64,000 bases of DNA. Source: Dissulfurispira thermophila. GTDB lineage: Bacteria > Nitrospirota > Thermodesulfovibrionia > Thermodesulfovibrionales > Dissulfurispiraceae. The stretch covers positions 992,001-1,056,000 of the forward strand of contig NZ_AP022873.1 of the NCBI RefSeq assembly GCF_014701235.1. The letters run 5' to 3'. The notes under the pieces were generated by a model. That model did no database searches. It was not told the origin of the DNA and saw only the letters and a program-made list of their open reading frames with translations. Below are positions 9,368 through 17,530 of the stretch, piece after piece (the stretch's first letter is position 1; the number at the start of each line of letters is the position of its first letter). A program made the position numbers and the translations under genes.

Positions 9368-10549
9368 GTGAGTAAAAGTATCGTTGGCAAAAAAATATTA
9401 TTTCTTGTAGGTGACAAGGAATTTGCTTCAGTTCAGGAGAGATTATTTCACATCCCATCTAAACTTGCAAAGAATGGTTTTTTAGTAGATGTAGTTACAT
9501 ATAATGAAGATGTCTATGAAAAAGCAAAGGTTTTTTTTAAAGGTGTAGATAATATTAACCCAATATTACTAAAATCAACACCACTTATATGGTCTCCTCA
9601 GCAGAGAGATGATTTTGTCAGGATATATATAAGGCACACCTTTGACCTTTTTATCCCGGGCACTGATTTAAAATATTGGAAGACATCTGCATTTGATGAT
9701 TTCAGGGGACATATTGCTTCTCATTCATTTTCAGGAATTGAGATGGACTATAATCTATTATTGATGCCGATCCCATCCTTTGATGAACCACCGTCAATAG
9801 TGTGTGATGTTTTTTATACAACATTTATTTTTCATGCAAAAGAAAAAGGAATTCCTGTTGCAGGATTACAAATATACCCTGTGCTGCATACCCCTGTTCT
9901 TTATATGAAAATCATGGATTATTTTATTGTTAGGGCTTTATTCGAAAAAGAGCACTACGAAAGGAATGGTGTAGAAGGGAGTAAGATCTTTATCTTGGAC
10001 ATGCCTTATGAAAATTATTGTATATCCACTATAGAGGATACATATAAAAATCTTATGTTTGATAAGCAATTTGACATACAAGATGATGAAATCGCTATAT
10101 TGATTGTAAATCACGCAAAATACAGGCAGCAGATAAATGAAGTGTTGCAGGCTCTGTCAAAGATAGATATTAAAAAGACACTATTTTTTTACAAGAGGGG
10201 GTATCATGTTCGTGAGCTTTCAGAAGATGAGATAATCGAAGAGATAATTAAGCCATATCTTGAAAGAGTAGGAGGCAAACATTATATAGTTCATGAAGGT
10301 TCTATTGCCAAGCTCATTATGCTTTGTGATGTGATTATAGCTACAACTTATATTGTTCCATTGACATTTGCTGCCCAATATCAGAAGGTTGCTGTTGTTT
10401 ATAATCCTTTGAAGAAGGCTGCAACCTTTGAAGATGGTGTTTCTTTTCTAAATGATAGTAATACATTGAGGCATATTGTGAAAGAACGATTCTTTAAGAA
10501 GAAGAGTTATAATTCCATAGACGAGATTGTTAAAGGGATAGCAAAATGA
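9368..10549 (+). CDS. Uncharacterised GT-B-like protein of the glycan island
   Basis: About 393 residues from GTG at 9368, two bases after the previous stop; an upstream ATG at 9338 would overlap the previous gene by 29 bases. The protein alternates alpha/beta segments (KKILFLVGDKEFASVQERL, IAILIVNHAKYRQQ, KKTLFFYKRGYHVREL) with a late segment about a fixed resource (MLCDVIIATTYIVPLTFAAQYQK) that resembles the nucleotide-sugar end of GT-B enzymes. No family was recognised with certainty. Its stop overlaps the next start (ATGA). Confidence 0.55.
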   Translation: MSKSIVGKKILFLVGDKEFASVQERLFHIPSKLAKNGFLVDVVTYNEDVYEKAKVFFKGVDNINPILLKSTPLIWSPQQRDDFVRIYIRHTFDLFIPGTDLKYWKTSAFDDFRGHIASHSFSGIEMDYNLLLMPIPSFDEPPSIVCDVFYTTFIFHAKEKGIPVAGLQIYPVLHTPVLYMKIMDYFIVRALFEKEHYERNGVEGSKIFILDMPYENYCISTIEDTYKNLMFDKQFDIQDDEIAILIVNHAKYRQQINEVLQALSKIDIKKTLFFYKRGYHVRELSEDEIIEEIIKPYLERVGGKHYIVHEGSIAKLIMLCDVIIATTYIVPLTFAAQYQKVAVVYNPLKKAATFEDGVSFLNDSNTLRHIVKERFFKKKSYNSIDEIVKGIAK

Positions 10550-12591
10550 GACTAAAAGGGAAGCGAATAGCCTGTTTTGTTGCTTTGCCTCACCATACAA
10601 GATTTCTTTTGCCTGTAACAGAGACTGCCAAAAAATATGGTGCTGATATACTATTTTTCCTTACCACATCAGATTATCCGTTTGAAAGAGACCTTTTCAA
10701 GAAAAAGATAGCCTATAAATATCTAAACGAATATATGAATGATGAGATAAGAGATAAAATCGAAAATTCATTCAATATGTTTTTGAATCAGTGGTCAGAA
10801 AAACTTTTTTACTGGGATGGTTTCAGACAGTGGACTTTTCTGGAACAAGAAAGGATGATGAGCAGTTGTTTTGAAGAATACTTTTGTCTTGAAGAATTTA
10901 TAAGAAAAGAAAGACCTGATGTTTTTATTGCCTTGCACGAAAGAAATAGGTGGGGAAAGATTATAGGGCATCTGTCATATAAATATGCTATTCCATTTAT
11001 TACCTTGCAGGAAGGAGATTATCACGAAGACCGCTTGAGCTTTAGTGCGCATAATGAATACTCCATTGTCAATCTTCTGTGGGGAGAAGCCACAAAAAAT
11101 ATGCTTGTGAGGCATAAATGTCCTGAAGATAAAATAATACTTGTAGGCAATACACATCTTGATAATGCCAAAAAGATTTATTCTGAACCAGCAAAGATAA
11201 AGCAAATAAAGCATGAGTTAAAAATACCATCAGATAAAAGGGTCTTGTTCTTCCTGATTGATCTCGAATGGGGTGCTGTTATGGATGGATGGGTATGGGA
11301 GACATTCTTGAAGGGGTTAAGAGAGGACATAGTTGCAGTTTTCAAATGGCATCCAAATGTATCTCACGGGACATACTTAAAGATAGAAGAAAATATTAAA
11401 AATGTGGCTCCATCAGCTATTGTGCTGCATACATATGACCCATATGCCTTGCTTGGCATTGCAGATTATTGTGTCACTCTTGGAAAGACGACCCTTGCTC
11501 TTGAGGCTGTTGCATTTGGCAAGCCGCTTTTTGCAATACCGAGCAGGGATGGCACAAAGGATTATTATGTGCAGATGGGAGTTGCCCAATCCGTATCACC
11601 TCCTGGAAACTGGAAGGCATTGTATGACACCATAGAAAATGGAGTGCCTGAGGATATAAAGAGAAATGCAGATGAATACCTGAGAAAATCATTTTACAGA
11701 CTTGATGGCAGAGCAGTTGAAAGAGCTATTGAGGTAATAAGTTATATCCTTGAGTGCAGAATGGATAAAAGGGCAAAAGAGCAAAAGTGTAACAGTGTAA
11801 CAGCACAGAAGGAATTGCAGAACAGCAGGGTGAGTTTTATTATTCCTTCTGGAAATGATGCAGAAGCACTCTTATCAACCCTCACATCCCTATCACAGAA
11901 TGTTAAATATCCCGACTGGGAAGTTGTGATTGTAATAAATAGTGAAGATGTAAAAGAGATACTCTCAGGCATTTCAGGTGATGTAAAAATTGTCGAATCT
12001 CATGGTGATGATCTCTCTTTACTTTATAACAAAGGTGCAGAGGCAGCCTCAGGGGGGCATCTTATATTTATGAAGCCCGGAATTGTCTATTTTAAAGATG
12101 ACGGTCTGCTTGATGCAATGAAAGACAGCATAGCAGGCATGGCATTGAGGAATCCAGATATGACGCCATATTGTCTTGGAATAGGATTTGATTTCAACTT
12201 TGCACCATATTTTATAAAGGAAGAGCATCAGGGCAGTACACCAACAGACCAGCATATTACCCATTCACTACCTCATGCTGTAGGCGGTGGATTGCTTGGT
12301 ATGTATAGAGATATTTTTGAAGAGATTGGTGGTTTTGATGAAGGGATTGCAAATCATTTGATAGAGGCAGATATTTGTCTGTCTGCAAAGGCTCATGGAT
12401 ATTCCATTACATATTTGCCTGATTGTCTATCTATTGTTTATAAAGAGACATTTGTTCAGAAGGCAGGAGACAGAGGACAGACCACAGAAGAAGATTGGAA
12501 GAGGAGAATCAAGTTTTTTGCAAAATGGTGGGGAAAATTGCCAAAGGATGATGACTATATAAAATTTGCAGGCGATTTGTTGAAAGTCTAA
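10546..12591 (+). CDS. Two-domain protein: GT-B/CDP-glycerol-transferase-like plus GT2-like
   Basis: 681 residues. Residues 1-400 look like a GT-B or CDP-glycerol-transferase-like fold (RVLFFLIDLEWGAVMDGWVWETFLKG, VAVFKWHPNVSHG, YCVTLGKTTLALEAVAFGKPLFAIP). Residues 425-680 resemble a GT-A family 2 domain (VSFIIPSGNDAEALLSTLTSL, WEVVIVINSED, VGGGLLGMYRDIFEEIGGFDE). The classic GT2 DxD is not clear. A lysine/glutamine-rich linker (about 405-424) joins the halves and is encoded by short tandem repeats. It is the last gene of the island before the flagellar region. A glycan polymerising or transferring role is inferred. Confidence 0.6.
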   Translation: MRLKGKRIACFVALPHHTRFLLPVTETAKKYGADILFFLTTSDYPFERDLFKKKIAYKYLNEYMNDEIRDKIENSFNMFLNQWSEKLFYWDGFRQWTFLEQERMMSSCFEEYFCLEEFIRKERPDVFIALHERNRWGKIIGHLSYKYAIPFITLQEGDYHEDRLSFSAHNEYSIVNLLWGEATKNMLVRHKCPEDKIILVGNTHLDNAKKIYSEPAKIKQIKHELKIPSDKRVLFFLIDLEWGAVMDGWVWETFLKGLREDIVAVFKWHPNVSHGTYLKIEENIKNVAPSAIVLHTYDPYALLGIADYCVTLGKTTLALEAVAFGKPLFAIPSRDGTKDYYVQMGVAQSVSPPGNWKALYDTIENGVPEDIKRNADEYLRKSFYRLDGRAVERAIEVISYILECRMDKRAKEQKCNSVTAQKELQNSRVSFIIPSGNDAEALLSTLTSLSQNVKYPDWEVVIVINSEDVKEILSGISGDVKIVESHGDDLSLLYNKGAEAASGGHLIFMKPGIVYFKDDGLLDAMKDSIAGMALRNPDMTPYCLGIGFDFNFAPYFIKEEHQGSTPTDQHITHSLPHAVGGGLLGMYRDIFEEIGGFDEGIANHLIEADICLSAKAHGYSITYLPDCLSIVYKETFVQKAGDRGQTTEEDWKRRIKFFAKWWGKLPKDDDYIKFAGDLLKV

Positions 12592-12684
12592 TTTGCCCAC
12601 TTTGCTCTCTCTGTGGCAAGCTATATGGAATTTAATGTAAGGAATTTTTTTATTACATTCGCTCGCTTGACACTCGCTGTCCAT

Positions 12685-12768
12685 TTAATATTCAAATCTT
12701 TTGTCATCAGGGGTTTTTAGATAGTCTTCATAGGTGAATTTTTTCTTTTCAATGGTCAATGTCGTCAT
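12685..12768 (-). pseudogene. Truncated Uma2 (DUF820)-like N-terminus
   Basis: Only 27 codons: the peptide contains KFTYEDYLKTPDDKRFEY, matching the opening of Uma2/DUF820 family proteins (a PD-(D/E)XK nuclease-like family), then meets a stop. The remaining roughly 160 residues are missing. AGAGG lies upstream of its ATG. It follows the frameshifted DUF1640-like gene by 9 bases on the same strand, so it was probably the last gene of that small operon before a deletion. Confidence 0.6.
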
Positions 12769-12777
12769 ATAAAACCT

Positions 12778-13052
12778 CTATTTGAAATAAAGCTTTAGCA
12801 TTGCAAATATTATTCCTGAAAGCACTCCTATCTGCCCAAGCCAGAAGATGAACATCCATTTCATAAGTTCCGATTTAATGCTTGCTATTTCTACCTTTAA
12901 ATTAGCAATATCTTCTTTTGTTGCAAGCATCTCTTTTTTCTTTCTGTGTCGGCTTCAATTGCTGTGTTGATTGCTCTTGTAATAGTCTTTGCCTGATCTT
13001 CAGGAAGGCTTGTTGTTAGAATCTCATAAATTTTCAATGTATCAACACTCAT
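12778..13052 (-). pseudogene. Frameshifted small coiled-coil membrane protein (DUF1640-like)
   Basis: Starts at 13052 behind GGAGG and runs MSVDTLKIYEILTTSLPEDQ, then loses frame in a run of A (12934-12939 on the plus strand). Adding one A restores EMLATKEDIANLKVEIASIK and a C-terminal membrane helix ending AMLKLYFK with a stop at 12778. The length of 275 bases is one short of a whole number of codons, consistent with a one-base deletion. The build (amphipathic start, coiled coil with ATKEDIA, terminal membrane helix) matches the two neighbouring DUF1640-like genes. A sequencing error in the homopolymer is the alternative. Confidence 0.7.
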
Positions 13053-13065
13053 AATGACCTCCTGC

Positions 13066-13416
13066 TCAGAGTTTCAGCAGTCCTTTGATTATCTCAGCAG
13101 CAACAGGATTCATGAGTGTAATTGCGATTATCATGAGGATAATGAGGAAATTTAGTTTTATATGGAGTTCTTTTATCCTGCCTTCAAGTCTTGTTTCTAA
13201 TGCCTCTATTTCTAATCTGATAGCCTTCATTTCGCCTGCAAATTCTGTCTTGGTGACAAGCTCGTCTTTAAGTTCTTCTTTGACCGAGATTTTTACAGAG
13301 GCACGAATGGATTCTGCAGTTTGTTCATACAGTTTAACAACCTCTGCAGCGGTTTCTTTTCCAACCCTATCTTCGAGAATTTTGTATAGCTCTATTGGTA
13401 TAGTTGTTGTTGCCAT
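13066..13416 (-). CDS. DUF1640-like coiled-coil protein with C-terminal membrane helix
   Basis: 116 residues. A helical N-terminus (IPIELYKILEDRVGKETAAEVVKLYEQ) leads into a long charged coiled coil (LVTKTEFAGEMKAIRLEIEALETRLE) and ends in one membrane helix (LNFLIILMIIAITLM). This plan is shared with bacterial DUF1640/MCUR1-like proteins of unknown function. There is no Shine-Dalgarno; the ATG sits exactly where transcription should start from the promoter at 13417-13451. It heads an operon with the frameshifted paralogue (13 bases downstream) and the Uma2 remnant. Confidence 0.75.
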   Translation of the reverse strand: MATTTIPIELYKILEDRVGKETAAEVVKLYEQTAESIRASVKISVKEELKDELVTKTEFAGEMKAIRLEIEALETRLEGRIKELHIKLNFLIILMIIAITLMNPVAAEIIKGLLKL

Positions 13417-13451
13417 ATCTGTATTATAGGGTAGAAAATTTTAGGTGTCAA
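13417..13451 (-). promoter_or_regulatory. Consensus sigma-70 promoter, predicted leaderless
   Basis: Read on the minus strand: TTGACA (13451-13446), 17-base spacer, TATAAT (13428-13423), then six bases and the ATG. Both hexamers are perfect. Position +1 is expected seven bases after the -10 box, that is, at the A of ATG. The same block, 39 bases long including the first bases of the gene, is repeated at 13792-13830. Confidence 0.85.
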
Positions 13452-13498
13452 CATTTACGAATGTGAAGGAGACTATCCCCTTATTGTCCCTTATATTA

Positions 13499-13795
13499 TT
13501 ACATGAGCTTTACGAGGGCGGCGATAACTACAGCCTGTGCTACGAGCATGCCTGCTACCCATTTGATGATATCTGCTTTAACCGATGACTCAAGTTCCTT
13601 TAATCTAATTTCGAGCCTTTTTTCGAGTTCATCGATATCTTTTTTAAGCCCAGCAATATCTCTTTTTGTCGCTAACTTGTCCTCTACAATTTCAGCAAGG
13701 GTAGAGGCCTGCACTTCTGCCTGCTCCTCGGTAAAACCTACTGCCTTAAGCCTTTTTACATATGCATGAGTGTCAAATATTATGGCTGTTCCCAT
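13499..13795 (-). CDS. DUF1640-like coiled-coil protein with C-terminal membrane helix
   Basis: 98 residues. An N-terminal segment (FDTHAYVKRLKAVGFTEEQAEVQASTLAEIV) is typical of DUF1640, followed by a coiled coil (LATKRDIAGLKKDIDELEKRLE) and a C-terminal membrane helix (WVAGMLVAQAVVIAALVKLM). The gene uses a duplicated perfect promoter and no Shine-Dalgarno. Its closest relative in the window is the damaged gene at 17957. Function is unknown; a membrane-tethered coiled-coil scaffold is a guess from structure only. Confidence 0.8.
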   Translation of the reverse strand: MGTAIIFDTHAYVKRLKAVGFTEEQAEVQASTLAEIVEDKLATKRDIAGLKKDIDELEKRLEIRLKELESSVKADIIKWVAGMLVAQAVVIAALVKLM

Positions 13796-13830
13796 ATCTG
13801 TATTATAGGGTAGAAAATTTTAGGTGTCAA
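13796..13830 (-). promoter_or_regulatory. Consensus sigma-70 promoter, duplicate copy
   Basis: Minus strand TTGACA (13830-13825), 17 bases, TATAAT (13807-13802), six bases, ATG at 13795. Identical to the copy at 13417-13451, including the spacer. Predicted leaderless. Confidence 0.85.
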
Positions 13831-13835
13831 TGCCC

Positions 13836-13926
13836 ATAATCCGTAGCGAAAATTTCTAATACTGAATAATAACCCAAAAGATCGCAGATTTTTTGGGGAC
13901 CCTTGCTATCCATGATTACGGATTAT
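13836..13926. repeat. Small inverted-repeat segment (10-bp arms)
   Basis: ATAATCCGTA at 13836-13845 is mirrored by TACGGATTAT at 13917-13926, with about 70 bases between. The 12-mer ATTACGGATTAT recurs near 22139-22150. It could be a short interspersed repeat or a protein-binding palindrome between the DUF1640-like gene and the flagellin promoter. Confidence 0.45.
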
Positions 13927-13950
13927 AGTCATTTACTTTTAAAAAAGTGT

Positions 13951-13977
13951 TAAAGTTTTAAAAATCTTTTCCGATAA
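13951..13977 (+). promoter_or_regulatory. Sigma-28 (FliA) promoter of flagellin
   Basis: TAAAGTTT (13951-13958), 11-base spacer, TCCGATAA (13970-13977). This matches the FliA consensus TAAAGTTT-N11-GCCGATAA at 15 of 16 positions. It implies a flagellin leader of roughly 140 bases. Confidence 0.92.
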
Positions 13978-14078
13978 ATAAGACAAGCATATCAGGTATT
14001 GTGCAAAACTGCCAGAGAGGAGGTGAAAATAGCTTATAGCTCATGGGTTATTTAAAGCACAGTGCTTGATGCTTAAAA

Positions 14079-14091
14079 GGGCAGGAAGCCC
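14079..14091 (+). promoter_or_regulatory. Possible CsrA-binding hairpin in the flagellin leader
   Basis: GGGC (14079-14082) pairs with GCCC (14088-14091), presenting AGGAA in the loop. A GGA in a hairpin loop is the preferred CsrA target. Other GGA motifs occur upstream (GAGGAGG near 14017-14023) and in the Shine-Dalgarno (AAGGAGGA, about 14113). CsrA control of flagellin translation is established in other flagellates; no csrA or fliW is seen here. Confidence 0.4.
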
Positions 14092-14124
14092 GAAGAGACT
14101 CAGAAGACATTCAAGGAGGAAAAT

Positions 14125-15633
14125 ATGGCTCTATCGATTAATACTAATCTATTTGCTCTGAATGCTCAGAGAAACCTGAGAAAATCAGAGACACCTCTTG
14201 CAACAGCAATGCAGAGGCTTTCGTCAACCTTAAGAATCAACTCAGCAAAGGATGATGCAGCAGGCCTTGCTATTGCAACAAGAATGACCACACAGATTAA
14301 TGGTCTTTCTGTTGCAATGAGAAATGCTAATGACGGAGTATCATTCTCACAGACTGCTGAAGGTGCAATGGACGAGATGATCAATGCCCTTCAGAGGATC
14401 TACGAACTTGCAAACCAGGCATCGAGTTACAACACATCAGCAGACAGAAGCTCTCTGAATCAGGAAGTGCGCCAACTTGTTTCAGAATTAAACAGAATTG
14501 TTACCCAGACAAAATATAATGGTGAGCAATTCCTGAATCAGGCAAAGAGCATCAATATCCAGGTCGGTGTTGATGTCAATGAAACAATCAACATATCCAC
14601 AGCAAGCGTAACACCGACATCAATGGGTGTAGCAACCAGTTATTCGCAGAGTTTGACAGGTGCAGATGTTGCAAATGCAGCGCGTGTTGCTTATGAGAAT
14701 ACCGTAGGACTCGGAGCCAATGCTACATTGGAGGGTATTGACCTTGGTGATGCTATTACAACTCCATCAGATTATAGAAACAATAGCATCAATATTATCA
14801 ACCGTATTAACCAGTACACATCACAGACTGGTGTAACCGCATTTAGCTTTGGTAACGCACTGGTTGGTTCTGCTGCAATAGTTGGTGGTACAACAGGTTT
14901 AGTAGTTGATTCAGGCTACATTACTATCAATGGAGTTGCAATAGGAAGTTTTACTATTTCATCTACAGCATCAAATATGCATGCAAATATAGCAAACGCT
15001 ATAAATGCAAAAACAGCTACTACAGGTGTTACAGCTTATATAGCATCGAGCATTGGCGGGTCAGATGGAAGACTTATACTTGTAAATACAACTGGTGCAG
15101 GTATTGATGTAAGTATAGATACAAATGCTGCAAATGCAAGTCAGATATCAACCCATCCATTTGATAGCGGTACAACATCTGTATCTGCTGGACAAAATGG
15201 TAAGATCATCTTTAATGCAACACTTACAAAGACATCGCTTTCTTTTGATAGCAGTGATACAGGAGCGGTCTTTGGAGTAGGTTCTCAAAATACAAGTGTA
15301 TCTCTGACTGCAAATTCTGTAAATGCTGTTTCTGTTACAGATGTTGGTCTTGCCAATGTTACCATGCTGGCAGCAAAACAGGCTCTTGATACAATTACCG
15401 CTGAAAAAGCAAAACTTGGTGCTATCCAAAACAGGCTGGCATCAACAATTGCAAACCTTGACAATGTTCGTGAGAACATTACAGCAGCCCGTTCGAGAAT
15501 CATGGATGCTGATTTTGCAGTGGAAACAGCAAATCTGACAAAGGCATTGATAATGCAGCAGGCAGGTATATCAGTGCTGAGTCAGGCTAATACACTACCT
15601 CAGAATGTGCTTGCACTCCTGGGAGGAAGGTAG
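14125..15633 (+). CDS. fliC: Flagellin
   Basis: 502 residues. The N-terminal D0/D1 domain (MALSINTNLFALNAQRNLRKSE by parts, LSSTLRINSAKDDAAGLAIATRM, QRIYELANQAS) and the C-terminal D1/D0 helix (NLTKALIMQQAGISVLSQAN, ending NVLALLGGR) are classic. The central 250 residues are Ser/Thr/Gly/Ala-rich and variable, exposed on the filament and a natural target for O-glycosylation by the upstream island. It is exported by the flagellar type III apparatus and polymerises under the FliD cap. AAGGAGG lies 8 bases before the ATG; expression is expected from the sigma-28 promoter at 13951. Confidence 0.97.
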   Translation: MALSINTNLFALNAQRNLRKSETPLATAMQRLSSTLRINSAKDDAAGLAIATRMTTQINGLSVAMRNANDGVSFSQTAEGAMDEMINALQRIYELANQASSYNTSADRSSLNQEVRQLVSELNRIVTQTKYNGEQFLNQAKSINIQVGVDVNETINISTASVTPTSMGVATSYSQSLTGADVANAARVAYENTVGLGANATLEGIDLGDAITTPSDYRNNSINIINRINQYTSQTGVTAFSFGNALVGSAAIVGGTTGLVVDSGYITINGVAIGSFTISSTASNMHANIANAINAKTATTGVTAYIASSIGGSDGRLILVNTTGAGIDVSIDTNAANASQISTHPFDSGTTSVSAGQNGKIIFNATLTKTSLSFDSSDTGAVFGVGSQNTSVSLTANSVNAVSVTDVGLANVTMLAAKQALDTITAEKAKLGAIQNRLASTIANLDNVRENITAARSRIMDADFAVETANLTKALIMQQAGISVLSQANTLPQNVLALLGGR

Positions 15634-15638
15634 TAAAT

Positions 15639-15683
15639 GGCAAAGTGCAAAGGGCATAGGGCAAAGAGTCCTTATGCCCTTTG
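15639..15683 (+). terminator. Hairpin with heptamer repeats after flagellin
   Basis: Four tandem 7-mers (GGCAAAG, TGCAAAG, GGCATAG, GGCAAAG) at 15639-15666 lie just behind the fliC stop. CAAAGGGCATA (15648-15658) pairs perfectly with TATGCCCTTTG (15673-15683). No U-run follows, so it may stabilise the flagellin mRNA or act as a weak terminator before flaG. Confidence 0.6.
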
Positions 15684-15710
15684 TCTCAATAATTTGATTG
15701 AGGCAGGAAA

Positions 15711-16088
15711 GTGAAGATTGAAGGTATAATACAAAATATAAATACTCCTGTGGTCAGGGAGCAGATAGAAGGCACAGCAAATAACAGTGCTGATGTGAAC
15801 AGCAGGACAGCGGGTAATAATATATCTTCATTAATTCCTGTGAGTGCTGAGTCTATAGTGAGAAATAGACAAAAGGCAGGAGAGCAGAAGAATTTAAGAG
15901 TAGAAAATGTCAATAATGAAATCTTTAATTTAAAGGCTGTTTTTGCAGTTGATAAGGAAAAAAATGTTGTTATAAGATTTTTAGATAAAAAAGGTAAAAT
16001 AGTCAGGCAGGTGCCGCCTGAGGAATATATAAATATGGTTAAAAAATTCAGGGAAAATATTGAAAGCCTCTTTAGCAAAGAGGTGTGA
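15711..16088 (+). CDS. flaG: FlaG family flagellar protein
   Basis: 125 residues from GTG at 15711, preceded by AGGAAA. The N-terminal 75 residues are low complexity. The C-terminal 50 (FNLKAVFAVDKEKNVVIRFLDKKGKIVRQVPPEEYINM) form the conserved FlaG domain. FlaG lies between flagellin and the cap gene in many flagellates and influences filament length. The order fliC-flaG-fliD-fliS supports the call. Confidence 0.88.
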   Translation: MKIEGIIQNINTPVVREQIEGTANNSADVNSRTAGNNISSLIPVSAESIVRNRQKAGEQKNLRVENVNNEIFNLKAVFAVDKEKNVVIRFLDKKGKIVRQVPPEEYINMVKKFRENIESLFSKEV

Positions 16089-16105
16089 ATTAATAGAGGT
16101 GTGAT

Positions 16106-17530
16106 ATGGCAATAAATCCATTGGGAACATCTGGCTCAGGTATAGATACAAATGCAATAGTGCAGCAGCTTATGCAGGTCGAAAGCCAGCCTCTTACAAA
16201 GCTTAAACAAAAAGAGGCCGACTATCAGGCAAAGGTGAGTGCATATGCAACACTGCTTAGCAGTGTGTCAAGTCTTAGGAGTGCTGTAAATGCATTAAAA
16301 GACTCAAGCCTTATAGGTATGAAGGCGAGTGTATCTGATACAACATTTCTTTCAGCAATTGCCTCGAGTTCTGCGTCAGCAGGCACATATAATATAATGG
16401 TCAATAATATAGCAACCTCGCAGAGCATATATTCAGGGGCATTTACTTCAGAAAATAGCGAGGTTGCGGATCTGACAACTTATGCTACACAGAAGCTAAA
16501 GATTCAGGTTGGTAGCAGCACTGCTACGGAGATAACGATTAATTCATCAAATAACACACTTTCGGGCATAAGGGATGCCATTAATAATGCAAATGCAGGT
16601 GTAAAGGCATCCATAGTGAATGACGGCAGTGGCTATAGGCTTGTGTTGTCTGCTAATTCAACAGGTGCATCAAACAGGATTGTGATTCAGGTTGATGAAA
16701 ATAACAATGGCATATATGAAGAGGCCACAACTGAAACAGATACAACAGGTCTTTCTATGCTTGCATTTAATGCAACATATGATGCAAATGGCAATGTTAC
16801 AGGCGGCATTACAAATATGACGCAATCACAGGCAGCAGTAGATGCAAAGCTAAAGGTTGACGGACTTGAAATTACAAGGTCAAGCAATACGATTAGTGAT
16901 TTAATCACAGGTGTTACTATAAACCTAACAAAAGGTGATAGTTATGCCTCTAATATTGTGCTTACAGTTGCCCAGGATACAAGCACATTAACAGCAAAGC
17001 TGACTTCGTTTGTCTCTGCATATAATCAGGCAATGAGCACAATAAGGTCTCTGAGGGGAAACGGGGTGTCAGCAGGCATTTTGAGTGGAGATGCAACATC
17101 TTTAAGCCTGCAAAATGAACTCCGCGCAATAACAACTCGTACATTCAATAATACTAATTTAGTGTCTTTAGGGCTGACGCATGATAAGTATGGAGTTTTA
17201 AGCCTTGATAGCTCTACATTAAGTAGTGCTGTATTGAGTGACCAATCAGGTGTTATTACAACCATAAATACAATGGCAGATGCCCTTTATACATCACTTG
17301 GTGATTATGTAAATACAATTATCCCTGCTCGACAGAACGGTTATCAAGACACAATAAAAAATATCCAGAAAAATGAAGAAAATTTGCAGAGAAGGCTTCA
17401 AATTACAGAGGCAAATCTTAAAAAGAGGTTTATAGCACTTGATACGCTACTGAATCAATTGCAGGGTACAAGTGATTATCTGACCCGTCAGATGGATATG
17501 CTCGGCAAGACATTTGGAGGTAAAAAATAA
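16106..17530 (+). CDS. fliD: Flagellar filament cap protein FliD (HAP2)
   Basis: 474 residues. The N-terminus (GTSGSGIDTNAIVQQLMQVE) and the C-terminal coiled-coil domain (YQDTIKNIQKNEENLQRRL, RFIALDTLLNQLQGTSDYL) are diagnostic of FliD. It forms the pentameric or hexameric cap that folds flagellin subunits at the filament tip. AGAGGTG precedes the ATG. The stop overlaps fliS by one base, giving a coupled flaG-fliD-fliS unit. Confidence 0.95.
   Translation: MAINPLGTSGSGIDTNAIVQQLMQVESQPLTKLKQKEADYQAKVSAYATLLSSVSSLRSAVNALKDSSLIGMKASVSDTTFLSAIASSSASAGTYNIMVNNIATSQSIYSGAFTSENSEVADLTTYATQKLKIQVGSSTATEITINSSNNTLSGIRDAINNANAGVKASIVNDGSGYRLVLSANSTGASNRIVIQVDENNNGIYEEATTETDTTGLSMLAFNATYDANGNVTGGITNMTQSQAAVDAKLKVDGLEITRSSNTISDLITGVTINLTKGDSYASNIVLTVAQDTSTLTAKLTSFVSAYNQAMSTIRSLRGNGVSAGILSGDATSLSLQNELRAITTRTFNNTNLVSLGLTHDKYGVLSLDSSTLSSAVLSDQSGVITTINTMADALYTSLGDYVNTIIPARQNGYQDTIKNIQKNEENLQRRLQITEANLKKRFIALDTLLNQLQGTSDYLTRQMDMLGKTFGGKK

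Noticed and set aside
13085-13429. Plus-strand gene opposite the DUF1640-like gene
   Set aside because: It is the mirror of a better minus-strand gene with a consensus promoter; its Ser-rich composition is typical of an antisense shadow.
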